A DNA stretch of 64,000 nt from Tenrec ecaudatus (taxonomy: Eukaryota; Chordata; Mammalia; Afrosoricida; Tenrecidae). The stretch is from contig NC_134535.1 of NCBI RefSeq assembly GCF_050624435.1, forward strand, positions 72,040,494-72,104,493, given 5' to 3'. Within the stretch, counting starts at the first letter, position 1. Each line of letters starts with the position of its first letter. Under the pieces are notes generated by a model. That model ran no database searches and was not told the DNA's origin. It was given only the letters and a program-made list of their open reading frames with translations. Below, one piece after another: positions 24,385-34,381 of the stretch. The translations under genes were made by a program, and so were the position numbers.

Positions 24385-26215
24385 TGACCCCACCATTTGT
24401 CCGTCAGTTTGCTGTACTGTGGTGGCTTGTGTGTTGCTGTGATGCTGGAAGTGATGTCACTGGTATTTCAAATACTAGCAGGGTCACCCAAGGTAAACAG
24501 ATTTCAGCAGTGCTTCCAAACTAGGAGCAGACTGCAGAGAAGCAAGGGGCTGTCCATGTCTGAGGAATTAGCAACTTCAAACCTTGTGAATCACAGGAGC
24601 ACACGACCCGATAGCAAGTGCCCGTGAATAGCAGCAAGACATTGTCAAATGCAGAGCCCGAATATGAGCCGCTCAGGTTGAAAGGCATTCCAAATAGGAC
24701 TGTGGAAGAATTTCCTTCCCAGTAGAGTCAACCATAATGATATGGATGGAATAAAGCCTTTGGGAATATTATTTGCATATGGGGCACAAGTCAAAAATAG
24801 AAGAGGTACCAACATCTATTAATAGTTGGAACTTGGAATGTATGCAGTATGAGTCCAGGAAAATTGTAAGTCATCCAAAAATATCATAGAACCCATAAAG
24901 GTTAATATCCTAAGCATCAGTGAACTGAATTTTAGTGGTATTTGGACATTTTAAATGAGGTGATTATATAGTTTACTATGCGAGGAATGACAAATTCAAG
25001 AGGAACAGCATCACATTTGGCACCCAAAAAGGACATTTCAAGATCAATCGTGAAATACAAAGTTGTCTGTAATAGAATCACATCTATTCTCCTTCAATGA
25101 AATCCAATCAATAAAACCATTACTCAAATGTATGCACCCACCACAGAAGATAGTGATGAAGAAAATGAAGAATTTTACCAACATTTCAGTCTGAGATTGA
25201 TAAAACATGCAATCAAAATGCATTTAAAATTATTGCCAGTTGGAATGCAGAGATTGGAAACAAAGCGGAAGGTACAGTAGTTGCCAGACAAGGCCTTGGC
25301 GATAGGAGTGAGGTTGGAGATAGCATGACAGAATTTTGCCAAGCTCAATGCCTTCTTCATTGCAAATATTTTTATTCAACAGTAAAGGAGGTAATGACAT
25401 ACATGAACTTCTCCAGATGAAATACACAAAATTCAAAATGACAGCATATTTGTTTACGATCCTCCAGTAACGTTTGCAGTAGTACATTGACAGGGAGCTG
25501 CCAGAAGTATAGGCTTGATTCAGAAGAGGATGTGGAAAAGGGGATATCATTGCTGATGTTCTGTGGATCTTGGCTCAAACAGAATATTGGTAAGATGCTT
25601 ACTTGTGTTTCATTGAATATTCAAATGTATTCAACTGTGTGAATAATAATAAACTGTGGATAACCTTGAGAAGAATGGGAATTCTAGAACATTTCATTGT
25701 TCTCTTGAAGAACTTGTGCATGGATGAAGAGGCAGTTGCACAAACAGAACCAGGGCAGACTGCACGGCTTAAAATCAGGAAAGGAATATGTCATGGTTGT
25801 ATCCTTTCACCATACTTGTTCAATCGGAATGCTGAGAAAATAATCAGAGAAGCTAAGGCCATTGACTTAGGATGACTAAAGAAGAATCGATGAATGTGAA
25901 TTGTGGAGAAGGCTATTGAAAATCCATGGACTGCTGAAGGTGTTGGAAGAAGTAAGGCTGGAGTGTGCCTTGAAGGCAAGGATAGCAAGACTTTGTCTTA
26001 CAGATTTTGGACAGATTGTCAGGCGAGAGCAATCCTTGGAGACGTACATCACGCTTGACAAAGTGGAGGAGCAGAGAAGGAGGAGAAGACCCTCACCAAG
26101 ATGGATTGGCACAGTGGCTGCATCAATAGGCTCCGGCATAGGAGCCATTGTGAGGATGGCGCAGGACCAGCACGTTTCATTCTGCTGTGCAAAAAGTCCA
26201 TATGGATTGTTATAA
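24385..26215 (+). mobile_element. RTE (BovB-type) LINE, internally deleted
   Basis: The 5' UTR begins near 'ccgtcagtttgctgtactgt', followed by endonuclease-region remnants (about 24800-25460). After about 25460 the copy jumps to the reverse transcriptase. The plus frame at 25603-25875 holds 'NKLWITLRRMGI' and 'GICHGCILSPYLFNR', the conserved RT segment that normally reads QGC-LSP-LFN. At about 25875 it jumps again, to the 3' terminal region ending 'agccattgtgaggatggcgc' and 'cattctgctgtgc'. With two internal deletions and broken frames it is inert. A second partial RTE follows immediately. Confidence 0.85.
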
Positions 26216-27560
26216 TGAAATGTGCAAACGTAGACTTAGAAAACCAATAAGGAAGAGCAATCTCAGAAGATCTTCAAATGAAAGAACCGAGAGAAAAAAG
26301 TCCAAGCTTCTAGCTGCCATATTAAAAACATATGATAAAATTGTTGAATGATGTAGGAACCATCACAAGAATGGGTGAAGAATACACAAAGTTACTATGC
26401 CCAAAAGAGGTAGTTGACATTCACCCATTTCCAAAGTTAGCATACGGGCAAGAACTTATGGTATGCTAAGTAGAAGACAAAACCACACTGAAGGCCTTAG
26501 CCACAAACAAGACTAGGAATTGATGAAGTAGTAATTGAAATGCTTCAATAAGCTGATGAAACACTGGAAGCACTCACTGGTCAATGCCTAGAAAGTTGGA
26601 AGACAGCTACTAGGAAAATTGACTCAAAGAGGTTCATGCTTGTACTCATTCCAAAGAAAGGTGACCAACCCACAGAATATTTCCATTAGAGATATCACAG
26701 ATTTCAATTCATTGATATCACATGCAAGTAAAGTTTAGCTGAAGGCTATACAACCATGTTTGCAATCGTATATTGACAAGGAGCCACCAGAGGGTAAGGC
26801 CAGCCTGAGAAGAGAATGTAGAACAAGGGGTATTATTGTTGCTGTCAGATGGATGTAGGCTGAAAGATGCTTATGTGTGTTTTATTTACTATGCAAAGGC
26901 ATTCAATTGTGTGCATCATGATAAACTATGGATAGTCTGATGAAGAATGAGAATTCCAGAACACTTAATTATATCCATGAGGAACTTATACATGGGGCAA
27001 GGGGCAATTTTGCCAACAGAAAAGGGGAATCATGGATAGTTTAATATTAGGAAAGGATGCTCCTTTGAAGACTAAGGTATATCTGTCCTGGGCCAGGATA
27101 TTTTCCGTCACCCCCTAACCACGTGAAAATTGGACATATAAAGATGTATAAGGAGAAATAAGGAGGACCAAAGGGACCCAAAAAAGCATCGATTCATTTG
27201 AATAATGATACTGAGGAAGAAGATTGAAAGTACCACAGGCTGACAAAAGAATGAGCACATCTGTATGAGAAGAAGTACAGCCAGAATGCTCCTCAGAGGA
27301 AAAGATGGTGAGACTTCTTCACCCATACTTCAAGACGTGGTATCAGGAGAGACCAGTCCCTGCAGAAGGACATGTAACCGGGTGCAGTGGAGGGGCATCG
27401 GAAAAGACGAAGACCCTCAACAAGATTAATCGATACAGTGGCTGGACCCGTGGGCTAAAGCCTAGCAACAATTGTGAGGATGGCACAGAACCATGCCAAA
27501 CAAAACTGGTTTTGTTCTGTTGTATGGACTGTCATGATGAGTTGGACTTCACAACCACCC
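26216..27560 (+). mobile_element. Second RTE piece, 5'-truncated, head-to-tail with the previous
   Basis: Starts in the endonuclease/RT linker (ttataatgaaatgtgcaaac), passes through the first RT block (aggaattgatgaagtagtaa, about 26515) and the middle RT (26880-27060), and ends with the same 3' signature (agcaacaattgtgaggatgg, about 27465). Together with the preceding copy it covers nearly the whole element. The RT middle and 3' end occur in both, so this is not one simple copy. All frames carry stops. Confidence 0.8.
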
Positions 27561-27565
27561 CCATT

Positions 27566-27700
27566 TTGGCCTGGAAGCTCAGGGCACAATGTTTAAATGC
27601 TGGGCTGCTCCCTGAAAGATATCAGTTGGTGCACCCCCGCTGCTCTGGAGGAAAAAAGCGAGGCAGTCTGCTTCCTTAGAGGTTCCAAAACCCAAACCAA
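27566..27700 (+). mobile_element. AfroSINE, truncated
   Basis: 'ggctgctccctgaaagat' then 'ggaaaaaagcgaggcagtct' match the SINE body. The head is degraded and the tail is missing. Confidence 0.55.
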
Positions 27701-27849
27701 GTCTCCTGCCACAGAGGCTGCTCCATCTCATTACAGAACAAAGTAGACATCCTATGGAGCAGAGAACTGCCTCTGTACGCTCCCCAAGGCTTTAAATCTT
27801 TCTTGCCACCTCCACCTGGCATATCTCCTCCCACCCCACCCCAGCAGCT
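27701..27849. other. Unassigned
   Basis: Pyrimidine-rich stretch with nothing recognised. Confidence 0.4.
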
Positions 27850-27912
27850 AGTAGCTTCCCACAGTGAATCTTTTGCTTAGGGGTCTAGTGCGCCACCAGG
27901 GGACCGCCTTAA
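27850..27912 (-). mobile_element. AfroSINE head remnant
   Basis: 'tagtgcgccaccagggg' is the reverse complement of the SINE head (CCCTGGTGGCGCA). Upstream sequence fits a decayed B box. Confidence 0.5.
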
Positions 27913-28203
27913 AGTTTCCAGATCCTGTGGGGGCTTTCTGCTCTGTCTATAGGGTTGCGATGGGGTGAAATAAACTCTGTGGCCTGAGTTTGGTTTGCTT
28001 GTGGTTTTGTTCTCAGTATTGATGAGTATAATTTCATTTAATAGAAATGGCCTATGCATTTGGCTCTACTCATTAAACCTATGGCTACAGAGCACTTGAA
28101 ATGTGGGCGGCATAACTGATAGACTACATTTTCAATTATCTTGTGTAATTAATTTTAATTTCAATCGCCAGATCTGCTTCATTGCTACTCTACTGCAAAC
28201 TCT
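27913..28203. other. Unassigned
   Basis: Nothing recognised. Confidence 0.4.
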
Positions 28204-28310
28204 ACCATCCTGCTGCCATCGAGTCGATTCTGATTCACTGGGCTACAGGAGGCCCGCCCTCGTCAGTTTCTGAGGCTGTAATCCTCTTGAGGAAAGTCGA
28301 TGGCTATTTT
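28204..28310 (-). mobile_element. AfroSINE/RTE tail fragment
   Basis: 'gctgccatcgagtcgattct' is the complement of the shared AfroSINE/RTE 3' tail, little diverged. The remaining body decays into 'gaggctgtaatcctc'. Confidence 0.65.
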
Positions 28311-28734
28311 TCACATAGGCTTTTTAGCAAAACAGGAAAATGATTGACATGGACAGTGGCTTCGTTAACTATAAAGGATACCAAATTAAAATATACAATG
28401 TTATCACTTTCCAGACAGAAGTAAAGGAAAATAACCATTTGTTAGAATGAATCAATGAATGAGAAAATAATGGAAGGGGGCAATGGGCACAGCAGTAAGC
28501 GGGTGTTTATACCAGGCAGACATTAAGGGTTTTACAGACTGATATGCATCCTCAGGGCAGGATATTAGGATTTTAAGTTGTCTGTTTCACAAAGAAACTG
28601 AAACTATGTCTCTATGTAAATCCCAGAGATTGAAAACCTGTGTAGTCTGTTGAAATGAACGAGGTCAAAGTGTATGCTCCGAGAGAGCATGCATCGGAGC
28701 CTGTAGCCTAAATTAAAACAAAATGCAAACCACG
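28311..28734. other. Unique sequence
   Basis: No repeat recognised. It leads into the pseudogene below. Confidence 0.45.
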
Positions 28735-29157
28735 CTCCAGCCTGGCTCTGCTCACCATGCACAAGTTCACAGACAAACACGGTGGGGAAAAACAGAAATC
28801 GGTGTTGGAACAGCGGGGATCAGCAGTTTTGCACAGGAAGCATTGGGAGATGTTGTTTACTGTAGTCTCCTGAAGTTGTGACAAAGCTGAACAAACAGGA
28901 TGAGTGTGAACGCTGCTAGTGAACTCTACTCTCCTTTATCAGAAGTCACAGAAATGAATGACGCACTTACAGAGAATCCCGGGCTTGTGAACAAATTATG
29001 TTATGAAGATGGTTGGCTGATCAATATGACACTGACTAATCCTTCAGAGCTTGATGAACTAACGAGTGAAGAGGCCTATGGGAAATACATAAAATCCATC
29101 GAGGAATGAAAATGGGACCCTGAATAAACTACGATGAAACAAAACAAACAAACAAAA
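28735..29157 (+). pseudogene. GCSH: Processed pseudogene of glycine cleavage system H protein
   Basis: GCSH carries the lipoyl-aminomethyl intermediate between the P, T and L proteins of the mitochondrial glycine cleavage system. The copy starts near the mature N-terminus (KFTDKH at about 28760). It loses frame at once and runs through the '[20 protein letters not shown]' region only with shifts and a stop. Frame is regained at 28900-29109, where [48 protein letters not shown] and [13 protein letters not shown] match the conserved C-terminus. The lipoyl-lysine site (normally ESVKAASE) reads VNAASE, so the modified Lys is now Asn. About 17 bp just before it are deleted. No introns are present, and an A-rich tail (gatgaaacaaaacaaacaaa) follows the stop, as expected of L1-driven retrocopying. 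It is not functional. Confidence 0.93.
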
Positions 29158-29955
29158 GTACAAACCACAAAAACACCTACCAAAATTCAAATTTCAGACC
29201 ATGAGCCCAAATTGGTTAAAGACTTCAAATACATGCAACTGAGAGTGATACATACCTCATAAATTAATATATAAAATCAGATTTAAAAGCCATTTGAAAT
29301 TACCTAGGACCCAACAAATATCTTTCATGGGAATTTAGAGAACTCATTCTACTTTCAAGGATTTGTGTTGCGAAAAATAGCATCCCCTTTTGTTAGGTTA
29401 ATTAGACAGGGAATTGTAAGGTAACAAAAAATGTCTGCAAGGACCAGAAAAGCAATCTTTGGTGCTACAAACTCAAGGAAGACACATGGCTCTTGAAGAA
29501 ATGTAAAGTCACACAAGAAATGTTTCCAAGAAAATCCTTTCACCATACTTTCATCATACTTGTTAAACCACTGTTCAGTAAGTCAGTTTCTGTGTTGCTA
29601 GAACGCGAGAAGCTTCCACCACATACAGTTCTTAGAAGATCTGATTTTCCCAGGAGTACCTGCTGCCTCAGGCACCTCACTTTTGCATTTCTAATCCCAC
29701 TTGGAAGCTTCTTCAGATTTTGATTATATGGAGAACCCTACCTCTAAAATGTCTGGAAAAGAGACTTTTAGCTTGCAGAGTGCCTAGTACAGAATGGAAA
29801 TTGTGAATGTGTTATGAGTAGGGGCAGAGTGAATTCATCTATAGAACCTGCCACTTCTATGTGATCTTCCTAAATGCACTCTTCATATTATGGTTATATT
29901 ATACATATGACATTACATAATACACTTGGTATAGTATATGCTATTTCAGTTGGCT
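29158..29955. other. Unique sequence
   Basis: No gene or repeat recognised. Confidence 0.5.
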
Positions 29956-30062
29956 TCCTTGAGTCAGCCTGCCCATTATCCCAGATTCATGGTGATCCTA
30001 CACACAGTAGGATCCCATTCTGTGATCCATAGGATTTTCACTGACCAATCTCCAGACATAAA
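29956..30062 (-). mobile_element. AfroSINE tail-side fragment
   Basis: 'ttgagtcagcctgcccat', 'attcatggtgatcctac' and 'gatcccattctgtgatcc' resemble the complement of the SINE tail and body. Diverged and lacking a head. Confidence 0.5.
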
Positions 30063-30167
30063 CCCTCAGGCCTTTTTTTTTTTTGTTCCATCTTAGTCTG
30101 GAAACTCAGCTTAATTCTCTTCAGTGTTTAGCAATACACAAGCCTGTGCTTGACATGTAATGGCTGT

Positions 30168-30252
30168 GAATATATATATATATATATATATATACATACA
30201 CATATATACATATATCATACACACATAGACACACATAGATATACACACATAT
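30168..30252. repeat. AT/CA-rich microsatellite
   Basis: (TA)n followed by mixed TACA/CACATA units. Probably length-variable. Confidence 0.9.
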
Positions 30253-30733
30253 CTCCTAAAAATTCAACACTTGAATGTGATTCCATTAGGACTAAGATTA
30301 TTCTATATGCCGTGTTAGTTCCTGATTCTTAGCATCTGAAACAAAGCAGACAATATTTGTTAAATGAATTGAACTACCATCTAACAGAATCTAAACCTTT
30401 AAAGCTCAAAAGACTATAATTTCTTATTTTAAAACAAATAGAAAAAAGAAGCTCATTTGTACTATAGATAGCATGGTAGATTAAAGTAAAAATCTGACAT
30501 GTAGAGGAAACCTACTAGATTTATATATATGAAGCAGGTATTTTGTGACAGGCTGCTATTCTATATTGTTGAGTTATTCATCCCAAACAGGCATAAATAT
30601 TACAGCATCTGAAAATGAAGAAAATGAATGCACATTTCAAGGGCAATGAGTACTCTATGAAGTAAATAATGAGACTTTAAGAATACCATGCAGTAAATGA
30701 ATGAGGCAGCCCTCTGACCTTTAAATACTGACT
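30253..30733. other. Unique AT-rich sequence
   Basis: Nothing recognised. Confidence 0.5.
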
Positions 30734-30945
30734 TTGGGTGAAGGACCACAATGGTTAAAGTGCTTGGCTGTTCACTGAAAGATCGGTGGTTGGTTTGGCC
30801 GCTCTGCAAGAGGAAGATAAATCATGCTGTTTCCGTAAAGATTGCAGCCTTAGAAACCCTCTGTGTCGGGTCTTCCCTGTCCTATAGTGTCACTATGAGT
30901 GGAAATCCATTCGGTGGCATTGGGTTTGGTGGTTCTAAAGTAATG
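30734..30945 (+). mobile_element. AfroSINE, full length
   Basis: Head 'aaggaccacaatggttaaag', A-box/anticodon region 'tgcttggctgttcactgaaa', B-box region 'tggtttggccgctctgc', body 'gtcttccctgtcctatag', and tail 'ctatgagtggaaatccattc' then 'ggcattgggtttggtgg'. Confidence 0.88.
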
Positions 30946-31094
30946 CCCATTCATTTTAGTGATAAAAGCATATCAACACATACATTTAATGTCAATAAAA
31001 ATGAGATATTCTTTGGAAATTTTTTTACATATTTACTCTGAATGAACCATCATGAGAGTTCATTGTAGGTTAATATGCCTGCAACATCTCATAT

Positions 31095-31108
31095 CCAGTA
31101 GGTGGCAA
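31095..31108 (+). promoter_or_regulatory. CTCF-like motif
   Basis: CCAGTAGGTGGCAA fits the CTCF core CCASYAGRKGGCRS at 13 of 14 positions. It stands in unique DNA about 150 bp after the AfroSINE. Single motifs of this length also occur by chance, so binding is only a possibility. Confidence 0.35.
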
Positions 31109-33499
31109 TCTTTCTTTGACATGATTAAGTAGCCTAAAAGTAAGGATGGATGAATGGGTGAACTGAAGAGATCTCATCGCTCTAAAATGCACATTTTCAG
31201 CGAAAGAGGGGGATGAATAGCTAGGTCAGCTAAGCCATCAGATGTTCTAAGACGGGAGGTTGCGGCAATGCCCGGTTGTAGACAGTAATGTAGGGCACTA
31301 AGGTGGCTGGGAAAATGGGATAACGTGGTTGTCTCTTCTAACTAAGAATGATTACAAAGCTCTGTGCTGTTTCGATGCCTCAGGCCAAGGACAGATTTGT
31401 AGCTGATCTAGGTTAAATTCAAGTCAAGATGATGCCTGAACAGAAATACTTTCATCAAGCCTCTGCTGAAGCTCTAAGAAAATCATCATGATTTGAACTT
31501 TTCATCTCATTTTGTTTTCCATTGTAATATCACGGAGGTTTGAAAACAAGTGATAAAATAGCAGGTAAAAGAATAAATAGAAAAGAAGTGCCCCATATTG
31601 CCTTTTTAAAGAGCTAAATGCACATTTACAGATATTATTCTCTGTTGATTGGTGTTATTTAATTTTTCAAAACCTTTACAAGTAACTTTGACAATATTTA
31701 AAATATATAAGTTTTGTTTGTTCTGTCTGAAAGAAATCAGCATGTTCTCATTATCTCTTTCTTAGAATTTCCCTTGTCTTTCTTTGCTTCGAACTTGATT
31801 GCCTTGCAGTTTTCTTGTGAAGAGGGGGTCAGATTTAGTTCCATTTTTGTAAATTATTACTTTTTCTGTCTCCTTAACACTCCAGATTTCATATTTGTTT
31901 CATTGTGTCTGTCTTATTCCTAAAACATCCTTTTGGGGATAAGATCAGGTCAAAATCAATAAGTCAGACATTGTGGATAGACAGCCTACCAGGCTTTAAT
32001 TCCCAACACATTGATCACACAAATCCCTCTCTCTCTATACTTAGGTTTCCATTATCCTTCACTGGACCATGACTGTGAATGCCCCCAGGGCAGAAACATG
32101 TTTTATTCATCTTTGTTCTACCTGCAAGGCCTTGCACAAGACTCACACTGGGTAGGTATTCAAGTAACATTTGTTTAATGATTGAGTAAATTAATGAATT
32201 CAGTAGAATTTCACTTTCCTTTGGGTTTATGCCAGGTAGAAGTTCTAAAATGTATTCCCATAGTGTATAGGAATTCATTTCCCTACCAAAGTAACTAACA
32301 TTCCTTCTATAGGGCAAAAGTAGTTTAATTAACTTCAAAATTATACCGGTAAATGAGAGCCATATGGCATCATCTATCCTTGTAACTATTAAAAACTACA
32401 ACCACAAGGTGATGGAAAAATTTCAAAATAGGTAATGATGATGGTGGAACCACATGATAAGCATGGCTAATGGCACAAGATTATACAGGAAAGAATGTTG
32501 AAATGGAAACTGTTTTGTTCATATAAATTTGCCATAAGTTTAAAAAAATACATATCACATATTAATTTTACCACAATTTATGTTAATCTTTTCTCGCATA
32601 TTGGCCCTGTGTGGTTGCTAGAAGAAGAAAGAAAAAGAGACTACACAGGAATTTATTTTATTGTATGTATCAATAGCCACATATCATTTCATGATTCCAA
32701 CTCAAGTCCCTAAAGTAGATGGTAAATTGAAAGTTTACGCAAAAATATCTGTAAATGTAAAATGAACTCTTAAGTTTAATTTCTAAGTGTTCAAAAAATG
32801 ATGACTTACTATTACAAGCCCAAGAACTACTTCAATATAACCTTCTGGCATATTATTGCATTTATCCCTGAATGTTATCTGGTAAGTGTGTTTAATAACC
32901 TGATTTATACTAAAAATCTATCCTTCTATAAATTTAGTATTGAGAACAATAACCAAAGAAATTTTCCTATTTGCCATGCCAGTTTACACATACTTAAACT
33001 TATGCATGATTTCAGTCTCAATAGCAGGTTTTTGAAAGGGGTCTTTCCAATTCAGTAATGGCCGAACAAGCAATACCAAAAAAGACCTGGATTTTCAAAA
33101 TTTGGGTAAGCAAGGAAAAAATATGGACCCAAACTCTGCTTGAAACGTAATCTCCCTCTTAGAAAACAAGTGCAGGCTATGTGTTGCATAACAATAAAAT
33201 ATCTTGCCTGTAAGATGTTGAGCAGAGTCAAAAAACAGCCCTATTCAAAGGAGGAAGGCAGCCTTCTGCTTCCTCTGAAAGCACGTCACTCCCCACACGC
33301 CTGCCAACAATCTCATCTCACAGGTCAGGCTCCTGAAAGGGCTCCTTATGCCCCCTCTGCATGTCCCTGTCTTGAATTTTGACCCGTTTCCTCCTGTTCT
33401 GTGTAACCTTCCAGATCACCCAGATGTTACAAACTCAAGTCCACTCTGGTCTCACTTCATTAGCCATGAGGAAACTCGTTAGAACTGGTTAGAAGGTTT
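31109..33499. other. Long unique AT-rich stretch
   Basis: No gene, RNA or nameable repeat. Short frames at 31714-33382 have no recognisable domains. Confidence 0.5.
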
Positions 33500-33586
33500 T
33501 CTACCACGCAACAGCTGTCGAATTCAAACTGCCAGCCTTTTTGGTCAGCCGCTCACTGTTAAATCCACTGTGACCTTCTGATGACA
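33500..33586 (-). mobile_element. AfroSINE head fragment
   Basis: 'gaattcaaactgccagcc' is the complement of the B-box region and 'cactgttaaatccactgtga' of the head. It abuts an RTE fragment. Confidence 0.55.
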
Positions 33587-33800
33587 GGTCTAAAGTACAT
33601 GACACACAGTGTCACCATTCTCACTTCTCAGGAGCATTCTGTCTTCAAGGACTCATTAGTTCATTCTATCTGTTGAATTTTCATCTCTGATCCTATCCTT
33701 CAGAGGCATCAGTTCTTCTGTGCGTCTTCTTTGTTGAGCTCTTGCATGCATGTGAGGTCATTCACAACACCATGACATGAGTCAAGGGCGCCTTTGTTCT
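33587..33800 (-). mobile_element. RTE fragment, C-terminal ORF region
   Basis: 'gtctaaagtacatgacacac' and 'caggagcattctgtcttcaa' are the complement of the region just upstream of the RTE 3' end. 'catgcatgtgaggtcatt' is a further block from the same region. Confidence 0.65.
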
Positions 33801-34380
33801 GCAACTGACATGTTTAAAAAAGTTCTCTGGTGGCAGATTTGCCCACAGTGCAATATGTCATTTATTTTAGGGTACAAAAGACACCACAAATCCGGAATAT
33901 AATTTAAGAACATTTATTAAATCTTAAAGAAGAAAAGGCAAGAGAAAGACAAAGAACAGCATTCAGGTGAGAGGAATCATTAGTACAAGATCATAATAGC
34001 GTCAAGGGTCTACAGAGAATTGGAGGCTTATGTAGGATTTGGGAGAACAAAGGTTGGTGGCACATCCAAACCCCACAATTCCAGATAGACCACAGAAACG
34101 GGAATGGGTATATGATTTGGGACATATACATCACGCTATGCAGAATTGCTTATAATATATGCCCCGGGGGTTCTAACCAAGGCAGTCAAGTCATGACTCC
34201 TGACTGTGGAAACCCAACACTCCAATTTCCATCAAGGACATGCTTAGGTATTATCTCTGGGTTGGATTGGGTCGGGGAGGGGGTTAAGGAGCGGGTGATC
34301 CATTTCCTAGTACATTCTCTGTGTGAAAGATTTTAAATTCCTGGTCAGAAGGAATTCGATGAGGAGACTTAATTTCCCAG
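33801..34380 (-). mobile_element. Possible LTR remnant
   Basis: On the minus strand a polyadenylation-type AATAAA (complement of tttatt, about 33914) lies near the left edge, and GC-richer sequence follows. I see no TATA box, no partner LTR and no target duplication. Low confidence. It may be unique DNA. Confidence 0.3.
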
Positions 34381-34381
34381 C

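Noticed and set aside
25603..25875. Possible functional reverse transcriptase gene
   Set aside because: The open segment is only 91 codons and the element has two large deletions and broken frames.
27893..27906. CTCF-like CCACCAGGGGACCG
   Set aside because: It is the complement of the AfroSINE head (CCCTGGTGG), which resembles the CTCF core by coincidence.
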